A DNA stretch of 64,000 nucleotides from a virus, in the IMG/VR virus record IMGVR_UViG_3300011261_000048, positions 29,470 to 93,469 of that record; one strand, 5' to 3'. The translations under genes and the position numbers were made by a program. Every line of letters starts with the position of its first letter. The first letter of the stretch is position 1. A model generated the notes under the pieces. It saw nothing but the letters and a program-made list of their open reading frames with translations, had not been told where the DNA came from and did not search any database. Below are positions 9,340-17,049 of this stretch, one piece after another.

Positions 9340-11682
9340 TTAGATATTGAAATTAAACTTATTAGTAGCTGTTTGAGAAGTTGTGAACTGGTCAAAGAAA
9401 GGGTCTGATGCTACATCATTAACTTTCTGTTTTTGGGCCCTTTCTATATACTTAACCTTCTCTTCTTTAAGTATCATTAACATTATTAACGCAGATACTC
9501 TATCAAAGTTACCTGTATTATTATAGTTTAGTAACTCTCTAAGTAAACCTACACTCTTTATTGTATGTAAATTAAGTATCTCTTCACTGTCTTTACCATA
9601 TGCAGGAGCAAGTAACCAATCTAGTATTAATCTTAATCCATAAGCATTAACAGGCTTACTTGCTGTAGTACCTTTTCTTTTGTTACCTATCTTACTTATG
9701 GTAATATCTGCAACATCTCTAAGAGATTCTGGAGTATCACATAACCAATGTGTGCTATTTTTCTGCTCATAGTAGGTGTATAATCCTTTCTTATTTTGCT
9801 CATAATTATGTTCTGCTTTATAATAGATAGTTAGTTTCCTTGTTATCTCATAGAATTCTTTAGCTCCTCTACGTCCTGTATACTCAGCTACTATTCTATC
9901 CGTCCAAGTATCCATTACCCAAGAAGACCCTAGGGATGTAGTTATGGATTCATCATCATCATATGTATCTGTTCCTACTATGTATCTACCTTTAACTATC
10001 TCGTTATTAGCATTACGCTTAGGCATCTCATAAATCTCTATTACCCCAGGTCTATTTTTATTATCCTTTATAGGCCAATCTTTCTCTACAGCATTACCAT
10101 CTATATGCGTTAACTTAAGTTCACCTTGAGCATCCCATTGTAAATCTACATAGTAGTTAGTATCAGTATACTTGTGAGGATTAGCTAATACATCAGCAAG
10201 ATGTGCTTTAATCATAGCCTGTGGGAACATACTTCCTTTGGCATTCAAGAACATCTCACTAGGAATAAGAGGGTAGTTCATCATCTCTGATGCTAGAGCA
10301 GAAGGGTCTTTAGACTTTCTTTTCTCATCTCTTCTTTCTTCATATGCTTCTATAGCCTCTTCTACTAGAGTATTCCCTTGCTTATCCTTGTAGTTACCAT
10401 CCATATAGTAGGCAGGGACAAACCACCCAGTAGGTGCAGTACCTTCCCACTCATCTTCAAAGGCTAAGAAGTTAAATCCAGTAGGATCTCTAAATATAAT
10501 CTCTGCTTCTTGAATCTTTTCTACGTTACCACCTGTACCAATGTAAACAGAAGAACCAAACTTAACAGTACCATCCTTCATCTGACATGCATCATTAGAA
10601 CCATGGACAGCTAATACATTACCTAATAGTCCAACTTCCTCTACCCCCATTACTGTGTAACGTCCACCAGCTGCTGCTTCAGGATTCTCAGTAGTGTAGA
10701 TAACATGTTTAAGTGAAGTACCTGACCCTTTAGTAACCCAGTCATGCCCTACTTTCTTATCATATTCTGCTTTATAAGGTTTCTTTACATTGTTAGGGCC
10801 CAAGCCTCCTGTAGTACGCTTACTAAAAGGAGAAGGTTTATACTGTTTAGTACCTACACCGTATTCTCCAGGTAAGTTATCTTTACCAATACTGAACTTC
10901 TCTAGAATCTCTGCAGACTTAGATGATATTGCAGCACCTAAACATATTTGAGCTCTAGGTGGATTCTTAATAGATTCTTCTGTATATCTTTTAAGCCCAT
11001 CAAATAAGAATTCATGTAGTAATACACCAATACCTACTAAATAGGATTTACCTCCACCCCTTGCACCAAGTAAGAATAAGTTTTTTGCCTCATTACCAAA
11101 TAGGGCTATACCTAAAGACTTAGGATGTAATTTACGTAAATAAGTTCTAGCAGGCTCATACTGTTTAAGTTCTCCGTCTTCCTTGTAACAGTTAGACCTC
11201 ATTCTTCTCTTAATCCTAGCAGCTTTTCTATGATTGTTCTTACTTACTGCTTTGATATACTCAGGTATCCTCCTATCACATGACACTTCATTATCATCTT
11301 CAAATCCAGAGAAACCTCTAGCCTCAATCCAGTTATAGAAGAATTCCCATTCAAAATCCCTTAAGTGAGGCCTCATCTTAATCTTAGGAGCAGTTTCATC
11401 TGCATCCTCAGTATCAGGATTGTGTTCTATAGTACCAAAGTTTACATAGAAGTATAAGTTAGATGGCATCCATCTCCAACCACCTTTTCTATCTAGTATC
11501 TTAGGATCAATTTCATTATTTATATCTACTGTAGCACTTTGGTCATCTATGGACCATAGTCCTTCAATACATCTTTTCTTATGAAGTTTCCAGTATTTTA
11601 CATACGCAATTGAGGCAGGATGTAGTTCAGGTACATCTGATATTAAAAAATTCTCTCTTTTATTTATCTTTATAAATGCCAT
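9340..11682 (-). CDS. Terminase large subunit (780 aa)
   Basis: An ATPase plus nuclease that pumps DNA into the prohead. Walker A is GARGGGKS at about 206-213, a Walker B-like segment (TVMGVEEVGLL) follows near 340, and the C-terminal RNase H-fold nuclease starts with YIVGTDTYDDDES near 570. An N-terminal extension of about 200 residues before the P-loop makes it longer than typical terminases but agrees with crAss-like TerL. It lies two bases from the 194-aa upstream gene. Confidence 0.9.
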   Translation of the reverse strand: MAFIKINKRENFLISDVPELHPASIAYVKYWKLHKKRCIEGLWSIDDQSATVDINNEIDPKILDRKGGWRWMPSNLYFYVNFGTIEHNPDTEDADETAPKIKMRPHLRDFEWEFFYNWIEARGFSGFEDDNEVSCDRRIPEYIKAVSKNNHRKAARIKRRMRSNCYKEDGELKQYEPARTYLRKLHPKSLGIALFGNEAKNLFLLGARGGGKSYLVGIGVLLHEFLFDGLKRYTEESIKNPPRAQICLGAAISSKSAEILEKFSIGKDNLPGEYGVGTKQYKPSPFSKRTTGGLGPNNVKKPYKAEYDKKVGHDWVTKGSGTSLKHVIYTTENPEAAAGGRYTVMGVEEVGLLGNVLAVHGSNDACQMKDGTVKFGSSVYIGTGGNVEKIQEAEIIFRDPTGFNFLAFEDEWEGTAPTGWFVPAYYMDGNYKDKQGNTLVEEAIEAYEERRDEKRKSKDPSALASEMMNYPLIPSEMFLNAKGSMFPQAMIKAHLADVLANPHKYTDTNYYVDLQWDAQGELKLTHIDGNAVEKDWPIKDNKNRPGVIEIYEMPKRNANNEIVKGRYIVGTDTYDDDESITTSLGSSWVMDTWTDRIVAEYTGRRGAKEFYEITRKLTIYYKAEHNYEQNKKGLYTYYEQKNSTHWLCDTPESLRDVADITISKIGNKRKGTTASKPVNAYGLRLILDWLLAPAYGKDSEEILNLHTIKSVGLLRELLNYNNTGNFDRVSALIMLMILKEEKVKYIERAQKQKVNDVASDPFFDQFTTSQTATNKFNFNI

Positions 11683-11683
11683 A

Positions 11684-12268
11684 TTATATTATACCCTCTT
11701 CTGATGCAGATTCTGTAGCACCGCCTCTTAAATGTCCTTCAGCAGACTCTTTAGATATCTTTTCTCTGATAAGATCAAAGTCACTATAGATTTTACTAGT
11801 GTTTAGTAATAGTTTATCTATCTGCTCAGCAGTTCCCTTTTGTACTCTACCTGTTTCTTCATTATACGTATCTAATGAGTACTTAGTTCCTTTAATAAAC
11901 CTTGCTCTATCTTTAACCTTATCTTCTAACTCTACTAACTCTCTCTTAGCTATAGATAAACATTTAGAATCGTATTCCTCTACTAGTTTTACTACACTGT
12001 CTTCAGTCCAGTCAAAAGCCTCATTATCTAGAAACTCTAGAGCTATAAGCCCTTTCTTATCCTCCCTGGATACATTCTTCCAAGGGTTATCCTCATGTGG
12101 GTCACAGTGTAGAGCTATAGCCCACATAAGTTTACTTGATTTAACCTTGTTCTTACTTTTATCAGCATCCTTAAGTTCCCTGAATAACTTTATACTAGTC
12201 ATTGCTGGGTTTAGTAACCAGTAATTCTCATCTACATTCCAATTCCTACTTATACTCTCCTGACTCAT
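11684..12268 (-). CDS. Protein next to TerL, candidate small terminase (194 aa)
   Basis: A mostly helical, charged protein with a Trp-rich start (RNWNVDENYWLLNPAMTS) and long coiled-coil-like helices. It ends two bases before the TerL start, so co-translation is likely. Position suggests a small terminase or packaging accessory, but no DNA-binding motif can be pointed out. Function is inferred from context only. Confidence 0.5.
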   Translation of the reverse strand: MSQESISRNWNVDENYWLLNPAMTSIKLFRELKDADKSKNKVKSSKLMWAIALHCDPHEDNPWKNVSREDKKGLIALEFLDNEAFDWTEDSVVKLVEEYDSKCLSIAKRELVELEDKVKDRARFIKGTKYSLDTYNEETGRVQKGTAEQIDKLLLNTSKIYSDFDLIREKISKESAEGHLRGGATESASEEGII

Positions 12269-12271
12269 AAT

Positions 12272-12559
12272 CTATTTATCTTCTATAATCTCTGATACGG
12301 GACTCATCTTACTAAGCATCTCTTCAGGTATATCCTTTTGGCCACCTTCAATAGATACTAGTTTTGTTTCTCTCTCTTTATTAATTTCTCTTAAGATTGC
12401 TATGTTCTGATTATCCATGAACTCCATTAGAGCTAACATAGTCATTCTTCCCTCAGCATTCTCACATAGGGCAATGACTCTTAAGCCATCTTTACTTACC
12501 CTTGTCATCATGTTATTAAGTACATTAGTTGCACTGTTTACTTCTCTCTCTTTACTCAT
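12272..12559 (-). CDS. Small helical protein of unknown function (95 aa)
   Basis: A helical 95-residue protein overlapping the end of the GroEL gene by eight bases and followed closely by the TerL-associated gene. No recognisable motif. Close packing shows it belongs to the late operon. Confidence 0.6.
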   Translation of the reverse strand: MSKEREVNSATNVLNNMMTRVSKDGLRVIALCENAEGRMTMLALMEFMDNQNIAILREINKERETKLVSIEGGQKDIPEEMLSKMSPVSEIIEDK

Positions 12560-14078
12560 TTACTTCCTTTTTAATTATTACACAGTTAGTAGTAAATAAC
12601 ATGTTTGCTGCACTAACAGCATTTGTTATAGTTGCCTTAATTACTAAAGCAGGATCTACTATTGTACTCTCTATTAACTCTGCTTTTAGTATAGCAGCTT
12701 CACCTTTAGTTAACTCTCCATTCTCACATAGTGTTACCCATAACTTTCTCATACTATCAAATACAATTGGGGCAGCTACGTTACCTTTAAACTTAGGCTC
12801 ACACTTATAGATTAGGTTCTCATAAGCCATACATCCACCTTTAACAACTCCTTGTTCTAGTGCACTCTGTACTGCTCTAATAGTATCATCTAGTCTATCT
12901 TTCTTCTCTTTAACTTCAGCCTCATTAGCTCCTCCTACGTAGATAATAGCTGCACCTGAAGTAAGTAGACCTAACCTCTTCTTGAAGTTCTTAGCTAATC
13001 CTTCCTTATCGTCCTCTATCTTATCTCTGTAGTATTGAACTCTTTCAGCAATAGCTTCAGGTACACCTTTCCTACCAATAATAGTAGTTTCCTTTAAAGT
13101 AATGTTAACTGCATCAGATAAACCTAATGCTCCTACAGTAATACTCTTAACGTCCCATCCTTTCTTCCTAGATATAAAAGCTGCTCCAGTAGCAATAGCT
13201 ATATCTTCTAGTGCCTCTGTTCTAGCATCAGCAATAAAAGGAGCTCTAATAATCTCTATTAAAGAACCATTAGTCTCGTTATTATAAGCAACTATACTAG
13301 CAGCTTGTTCAGTAATGTCCTCACATATAACAAGTAAAGGTCCACCACAACTTTCCTGTAACTTTACTATCTCTACAGCATCTGTTTGAGTAGTGATCTT
13401 CAAGTCAGTAACTAGTATCTTACACTCTAGGTGCTTAACACTAGTTCTACCTCCTACTAAAGCAGGAACAATGTGGCTTCTATCTAACTTAATACCTTCA
13501 GTAGCATCTAAACTAGTCTCGTAGTTTCTTGAATCAAATACAGACACAATACCTTCTACCCCTATTACTTTAAATGCATCACTTACTAATCCAGCAATAT
13601 AACTATCACCATTACAAGCTACCATAGCAACATCTAAAACATCGTCTATAGTAATGTGTTTAGTATTAAGTTCTAGCTCTTCTAGTAGTACCTTTACTAT
13701 CTCATCAATTGAGTTCTTTAATTGAGTAGTGTTTAAAGACTTATTACTATTAAGTACGTTAAATCCTTCCTCTACAATATACCTAGTAAGTATAGTAGTT
13801 GAAGTAGTACCATCTCCAGCAATCTCAGCAGTTTTTGCTGCAGCCTGTCTAATGATCTGGGCTGCAACATTTTCTACTGGGTCTACAAGGTTAATACTGT
13901 TAGCAACAGTTACACCATCTTTTGTAATATGAGCATCGTTAAAGATTTTAGACAACGCTACATTTCTTCCAAAAGGTCCAAAGGTTGTACTTACTGCATC
14001 AAAGATAGTTTGACTACCTTTTAATAATCTTTCTTGTACTTCCTTCCCTTTAATTACCTCACAAGTCTCTCTTACCAT
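12552..14078 (-). CDS. groEL: Phage GroEL-type chaperonin (508 aa)
   Basis: Clear Hsp60 features: TFGPFGRNV (33-40), TKDGVTVA (52-59, with the Asp equal to E. coli D52), GDGTTSTTIL (88-97, containing the D87 equivalent), and near the end RLDDTIRAVQSALEQG-VVKGG, which keeps the Asp equivalent to the hydrolytic D398. It is about 40 residues shorter than E. coli GroEL and ends in KKEVNE, without the Gly-Gly-Met tail. The gene overlaps its GroES partner by seven bases. It should form a folding chamber for phage proteins, probably capsid or giant virion proteins. Having both partners suggests independence from the host chaperonin. Confidence 0.95.
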   Translation of the reverse strand: MVRETCEVIKGKEVQERLLKGSQTIFDAVSTTFGPFGRNVALSKIFNDAHITKDGVTVANSINLVDPVENVAAQIIRQAAAKTAEIAGDGTTSTTILTRYIVEEGFNVLNSNKSLNTTQLKNSIDEIVKVLLEELELNTKHITIDDVLDVAMVACNGDSYIAGLVSDAFKVIGVEGIVSVFDSRNYETSLDATEGIKLDRSHIVPALVGGRTSVKHLECKILVTDLKITTQTDAVEIVKLQESCGGPLLVICEDITEQAASIVAYNNETNGSLIEIIRAPFIADARTEALEDIAIATGAAFISRKKGWDVKSITVGALGLSDAVNITLKETTIIGRKGVPEAIAERVQYYRDKIEDDKEGLAKNFKKRLGLLTSGAAIIYVGGANEAEVKEKKDRLDDTIRAVQSALEQGVVKGGCMAYENLIYKCEPKFKGNVAAPIVFDSMRKLWVTLCENGELTKGEAAILKAELIESTIVDPALVIKATITNAVSAANMLFTTNCVIIKKEVNE

Positions 14079-14383
14079 TTTCCTACAAAATTACTTTCTC
14101 TAATCATAAGGTGCTCTCCCTTATTAATAATAATCCCTGAAGCAGACATTGCTACAGTAGTGATAGCTTTATCACCTACCTCTAATGTTACTACTCCTGG
14201 CCCTACAGCTAGTATTTCTACATCCTGCCATATATCAAACATGTTATGCTTCATATATTCTCCCTTCTCTGCAGGAGCTAACTTAGCTAAGTCTCCTTCC
14301 ATTGTTTTCTCCAGTCCGTATACTGGGTTAGCTATTAATACATAGTTAGCTAACGGTGTTGGTAAATTTTTCCCTAAATCCAT
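14072..14383 (-). CDS. groES: GroES-like co-chaperonin (103 aa)
   Basis: The C-terminal half follows the GroES core: VEILAVGPGV, then LEVGDKAITT and GEHLMIRESNFVGKW, matching GEVLAVG...VGD...EEVLIMSESDILAIV of bacterial GroES. The N-terminal part (NYVLIANPVYGLEKTMEGDL) carries the region where the mobile loop should be, but the hydrophobic IVL-type tripeptide is not obvious, as in divergent phage co-chaperonins such as T4 gp31. It ends inside the start of the GroEL gene, so they are translationally coupled. Confidence 0.85.
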   Translation of the reverse strand: MDLGKNLPTPLANYVLIANPVYGLEKTMEGDLAKLAPAEKGEYMKHNMFDIWQDVEILAVGPGVVTLEVGDKAITTVAMSASGIIINKGEHLMIRESNFVGKW

Positions 14384-14400
14384 TTCTCTTTATTTTAAAA

Positions 14401-14643
14401 TTATTTTTTATCCTCTGTGTACATCGCCTTTACTGCAAACATACATGCTTCTTCAAACTTTGTTTGTGCTAAAGCAATTAGCCTGTGTCTTTCCCTGTTA
14501 TCTAAATCAGGAAAAGCTGGTAGTTTTTGACCTTCAATGTAATCAATCATCTCTGCTACCTTCTGTTTCATAGTGTTAGCAGGTTCATAACTTGCTTTGT
14601 TAGGAACTCCTGTTCTCTTTTGTCCAAATGTAAATTCTCCCAT
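14401..14643 (-). CDS. Acb2-like small protein, candidate anti-CBASS nucleotide sponge (80 aa)
   Basis: The C-terminal helix pair, RHRLIALAQTKFEEACMFAVKAM, resembles the hairpin of the Acb2 family, whose typical form is R-x-L-x-L-A-x-T-x-L/F-E-E-A-x-M-W-x-x-K-A. Acb2 proteins bind cyclic oligonucleotides and block CBASS signalling. The N-terminus (FTFGQKRTGVPN) and a middle helix (MKQKVAEMIDYIEG) also look like phage relatives. Small size and position among late-operon accessory genes fit. The family match is by eye. If it is wrong, this is a small helical protein of unknown function. Confidence 0.55.
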   Translation of the reverse strand: MGEFTFGQKRTGVPNKASYEPANTMKQKVAEMIDYIEGQKLPAFPDLDNRERHRLIALAQTKFEEACMFAVKAMYTEDKK

Positions 14644-14655
14644 CTCTTTTTGTTT

Positions 14656-14946
14656 TTAATTACTTTTTTTAAAAAATCCATCTCTCTTAATGGCTGCTCT
14701 CTTCTTGTTTACTTCTTTTAGGAGTGAAACTAACTCTTTCTTTACTAATAATACATCTCCAGTATATAAATGTACATTAGTTAAGTTCTTATTCCCATTC
14801 TCTACTAGTGTACCTACATATTCATCCATGTATTGTATATCTAAAGGATGGATAGCTACTTTACTGTATACAGTCTCTATTTTATCTGTTAACTCATCAG
14901 TCAGTACTTGGATTCTCTCCAGTACTAGTTCTTGTATTTCTACCAT
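14656..14946 (-). CDS. Small helical protein (96 aa)
   Basis: An amphipathic helical N-terminal half (VEIQELVLERIQVLTDELTD) and a basic C-terminus (KKRAAIKRDGFFKKSN). No family recognised. ATG at 14946 is preferred over an upstream TTG at 14949. It overlaps the IHF-like gene by about 50 bases. Confidence 0.55.
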   Translation of the reverse strand: MVEIQELVLERIQVLTDELTDKIETVYSKVAIHPLDIQYMDEYVGTLVENGNKNLTNVHLYTGDVLLVKKELVSLLKEVNKKRAAIKRDGFFKKSN

Positions 14947-15160
14947 CAACTATCTTTTTAATTTTACTAGGTTTTGCTACTAACAGTCCTAAATGCCTGA
15001 ACCTTATATTTAAAAAGGTAGCAGGAGTATCAGCTTCTCCCTTCTTAGTGTTTTCCCTAGCACACTCAAACTGAGAATCAGTTATTGCCTTCACTACCTC
15101 CACTGATAAGTCAAACTCCTTAGCTACCTCTTTAATTATATTAGTTACTCTTTTTTGCAT
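14897..15160 (-). CDS. IHF/HU-like DNA-binding protein (87 aa)
   Basis: Short helices (TNIIKEVAKEFDLSVEVVKA) lead into FLNIRFRHLGLLVAKPSKIKKI, which matches the beta-arm entry of HU/IHF proteins where a conserved Gly-x-Phe/Leu stretch occurs. crAss-like phages are known to carry IHF-like proteins. It would bend phage DNA for packaging or transcription. The C-terminal 15 residues overlap the next gene and may be disordered. Confidence 0.5.
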   Translation of the reverse strand: MQKRVTNIIKEVAKEFDLSVEVVKAITDSQFECARENTKKGEADTPATFLNIRFRHLGLLVAKPSKIKKIVDGRNTRTSTGENPSTD

Positions 15161-15312
15161 TCTATTTTCATTGTATGAAATCCTGTTCTAGGACCTATAG
15201 TAATCTCTATCTTATGACTGTACTTTGGGTGTTCCTTCTCCCACTGTGCTAGTGTGATAATGTGTTTTAGATAATCTTCCAGAAGTAATGACACATTTTG
15301 ATAATGATTCAT
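15145..15312 (-). CDS. Small protein, downstream part of an overlapping pair (55 aa)
   Basis: Begins MNHYQNVSLLLEDYLKHI and ends GFHTMKIECKKE, with a beta-strand-like KIEITIGPR. The frame stays open further upstream, and it overlaps the 66-aa frame at 15212-15412 by about 100 bases. It looks like a real protein end, whereas the overlapped part of the other frame does not. The two may be one gene joined by a frameshift, or two genes with internal initiation at 15312. Confidence 0.45.
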   Translation of the reverse strand: MNHYQNVSLLLEDYLKHIITLAQWEKEHPKYSHKIEITIGPRTGFHTMKIECKKE

Positions 15313-15412
15313 GTTTCTTAGTTTCGTTTTTAATATCTCTTTGTGCTTCTTTCTGGGCCCGCATAACATCTTCATTATCTAGTCCAGGTATTTCAAAATC
15401 AAGCTCCTCCAT
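15212..15412 (-). CDS. Small protein, upstream part of an overlapping pair (66 aa)
   Basis: The N-terminus MEELDFEIPGLDNEDVMRAQ and following helix look coding. The last 30 residues are poor (Ser/Thr/His mix) and overlap the better-looking 55-aa frame. The start overlaps the stop of the 125-aa gene by 14 bases. A +1 shift near 15310-15330 would fuse the good halves. Confidence 0.4.
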   Translation of the reverse strand: MEELDFEIPGLDNEDVMRAQKEAQRDIKNETKKHESLSKCVITSGRLSKTHYHTSTVGEGTPKVQS

Positions 15413-15776
15413 CTTTCTTAATATTAAATATGAAACTTAATGTAACCTTACTTTCAGGAGAAACTAAATAAACATCACTTATAGTGTTGTCATCTAATAG
15501 TAATCCTCTACTTCTAAGTCCTGTTAAAGCATTTCTAAATATTGCAGTAGAGATATTAAGCTTATCTTCTATTAATCTTCTGCAATCTGGGTCCATGATT
15601 AACTTAAACCTATCATTTTTATTTTTAATTTCTCTCTTCTTATGATTCCAGTATATAAGTTCAGCAAAAACATCTGCTTCTCTATCTCTAATCTTCTTAA
15701 GAAAAGGTTTTAACATCTCTACATAAGCTCTAAAGAACTCTCTCTCTGTAAGTGTTAATCCAAATTCCTTCTTCAT
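15399..15776 (-). CDS. Conserved-looking regulator candidate, winged-helix-like (125 aa)
   Basis: First gene after the strong promoter at 15792-15821. It is alpha-helical with a possible winged-helix segment (RRLIEDKLNISTAIFRNALT then GLRSRGLLLDD) followed by beta strands. This resembles DNA-binding replication/transcription regulators of phages, but the assignment is a fold guess from the pattern. As the first gene of the late operon it could regulate it. Confidence 0.55.
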   Translation of the reverse strand: MKKEFGLTLTEREFFRAYVEMLKPFLKKIRDREADVFAELIYWNHKKREIKNKNDRFKLIMDPDCRRLIEDKLNISTAIFRNALTGLRSRGLLLDDNTISDVYLVSPESKVTLSFIFNIKKDGGA

Positions 15777-15791
15777 CTCTCTTATTTTCTA

Positions 15792-15821
15792 CAAATGTAA
15801 TAATAATTTCTGTTACTGCAA
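15792..15821 (-). promoter_or_regulatory. Bacteroidetes-type promoter of the late operon
   Basis: On the minus strand TTG (15819-15821) is followed by exactly 19 bases and then TACATTTG (15792-15799), matching TTG-N19-TAnnTTTG. Transcription would start about 10 bases before the ATG at 15776 and feed the regulator, IHF-like, GroES/EL, packaging and capsid genes. Confidence 0.75.
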
Positions 15822-15868
15822 GTAATGTTGTGTTAAATAATTACTTTTTGGGCAAAATAAAACCCAAA

Positions 15869-16033
15869 TTAATGGGTTTCTTCATCTATTACCATAGAAT
15901 ATCTGTTTAGTTTACCATATCTGGCCCACCAAGTAACCTTAGAACTAAAACCTAACTGCAACCCAGCTAGGGTAAACCTATGTTTATACCAAGTACCTCC
16001 TCTCCATTTCCTATACCAGCTAAATCTCTTCAT
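15869..16033 (-). CDS. Small basic, Trp-rich protein (54 aa)
   Basis: An ATG at 16033 opens a 54-residue frame MKRFSWYRKWRGGTWYKHRF...; six tryptophans, many Arg/Lys. Its start lies inside the last codons of the 39-aa gene upstream, with 14 bases of overlap, which supports both being real. Perhaps a small nucleic-acid-binding or membrane-active peptide. No family recognised. Confidence 0.5.
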   Translation of the reverse strand: MKRFSWYRKWRGGTWYKHRFTLAGLQLGFSSKVTWWARYGKLNRYSMVIDEETH

Positions 16034-16139
16034 ATCTTTTTAATTTAAATGCCTTATCTCCCCGTGCATTTTTGATTTCACCACCACAAACTGCAGAGCT
16101 GTGTCTTGCAGAACAGGAACCGTATACCTCATTTTCCAT
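16020..16139 (-). CDS. Very small Cys-containing protein (39 aa)
   Basis: MENEVYGSCSARHSSAVCGG... ending KRYEEI. Two cysteines and His could bind metal. It is translationally coupled to the next small gene. Coding status rests on the clean coupled arrangement. Confidence 0.35.
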   Translation of the reverse strand: MENEVYGSCSARHSSAVCGGEIKNARGDKAFKLKRYEEI

Positions 16140-16271
16140 GATTTTTAACTAACATCTAAAGATGTACTACCTGATCCAAATACTGTCCATCTTTTTTAGG
16201 TAGTATAAGTAAACCCTGTTCTTATGGGAAGAGTGCTCTTATTACTAAGAGACTATAATTATTATAATTTA
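16140..16271. other. Intergenic stretch with hairpins
   Basis: Contains TACTACCT...AGGTAGTA (16170-16204) and CTCTT-ATTACT-AAGAG (16234-16249) inverted repeats. It could end the GIY-YIG transcript or be a short structured leader for the tiny genes. No gene or -7 box seen. Confidence 0.3.
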
Positions 16272-16688
16272 CTATCCTGTTATATTAGGATTATGTGTAA
16301 AATTCAAAATAGGTCTGTACTTCTTTATGTATTTAGCTTCTTTCTTCTTTCTTTCTGTAGCATTACCTTCAAACTTCTCATATTTAAAAGAAGTAAATTC
16401 TTTTTCAGTAGATTTAAAATGTTGAGATAATCTACTAAATATACATATGGATTCTCCTACATAAACAACTTCATTATCTCTAAATAAAAAATATATACCT
16501 GATATACCAAAAAAATCACTTACTGGAAAAGCACCGTTACTGAAATTACTATTTCTTTTTTCTCTAAGCTCCTTTTGTATTTCAATATTTGATTTACCTG
16601 CTTGCTTATTTCGTAACTTAGTAGCTTCTTCATCTAGAAGTAACTCATACTTCCTCATTTCCTCTCTACCTTTACCTTTAAATCCCAT
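16272..16688 (-). CDS. GIY-YIG endonuclease, free-standing (138 aa)
   Basis: GIY at residues 64-66 and YVG at 77-79 (YIG position), followed by SRLSQHF and a Glu-containing KKYRPILNF segment: a single GIY-YIG nuclease domain after a helical N-terminus. It is most like free-standing homing endonucleases (Seg type) or intron endonucleases. It sits beside the tRNA cluster, not inside a visible intron. ATG at 16688 is chosen over a TTG at 16706 because the promoter -7 box ends only four bases before this ATG, suggesting a leaderless transcript. Confidence 0.85.
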   Translation of the reverse strand: MGFKGKGREEMRKYELLLDEEATKLRNKQAGKSNIEIQKELREKRNSNFSNGAFPVSDFFGISGIYFLFRDNEVVYVGESICIFSRLSQHFKSTEKEFTSFKYEKFEGNATERKKKEAKYIKKYRPILNFTHNPNITG

Positions 16689-16692
16689 GATG

Positions 16693-16728
16693 CAAATATA
16701 AGCCAAATAAATTATATATGCAAATATA
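16693..16728 (-). promoter_or_regulatory. Tandem Bacteroidetes promoter for the GIY-YIG gene
   Basis: Two copies of GCTTATATTTGCAT occur. The proximal TATATTTG (16693-16700) has TTG 20 bases upstream (16721-16723), supplied by the distal copy (16721-16728). Only CATC separates the proximal box from the ATG. Confidence 0.65.
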
Positions 16729-16747
16729 AGCTATATAGCTTATAAAG

Positions 16748-16818
16748 TTTTGGGGAGAAGACTTGAACTCCTATTACCTGGACCAAAACCAGGTGTCCTG
16801 CCATTAGACGACCCCAAA
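16748..16818 (-). tRNA. tRNA-Gln (TTG)
   Basis: Acceptor TTTGGGG/CCCCAAA, anticodon arm CCTGG-TTTTGGT-CCAGG giving UUG, T arm AGGAG-TTCAAGT-CTTCT. No CCA encoded. Confidence 0.9.
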
Positions 16819-16823
16819 ATATG

Positions 16824-16895
16824 TGGAGATAACAAGATTTGAACTTGTGTCCCTAGTTCTTCAGACTAGTGCTAGGCCAACTCAGCTATATCTCC
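16824..16895 (-). tRNA. tRNA-Phe (GAA)
   Basis: Acceptor GGAGATA/TATCTCC with A discriminator, anticodon arm CTAGT-CTGAAGA-ACTAG giving GAA, T arm ACAAG-TTCAAAT-CTTGT. Confidence 0.9.
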
Positions 16896-16900
16896 ATATG

Positions 16901-16971
16901 TCTATAAGTCAAGATTCGAACTTGAGTACTCCTACGTCCAAGGTAGGCATGAAACCTGGCTTCGCTTATAG
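16901..16971 (-). tRNA. tRNA-Pro (TGG)
   Basis: Acceptor CTATAAG/CTTATAG with A discriminator, anticodon arm CCTAC-CTTGGAC-GTAGG giving UGG, T arm TCAAG-TTCGAAT-CTTGA. First of three tRNAs spaced 5-6 bases apart on the minus strand. Confidence 0.88.
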
Positions 16972-16973
16972 AT

Positions 16974-17013
16974 ATAAAAAAAGCCCCTTTAAATTAATAA
17001 AGGAGCTTAAAAT
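16974..17013 (-). terminator. Terminator between membrane genes and tRNA cluster
   Basis: Minus strand AAGCTCCTTTA...TAAAGGGGCTT followed by seven Ts. Readthrough or processing would be needed for the tRNAs if they share the upstream promoter. Confidence 0.8.
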
Positions 17014-17049
17014 CACGTAACAAAATGTTAAAACATCAACTTATTAGGT

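Noticed and set aside
15300-15345. Classical -1 slippery heptamer joining the overlapping frames
   Set aside because: The A-rich stretch is not in the X-XXY-YYZ frame, and the shift needed would be +1.
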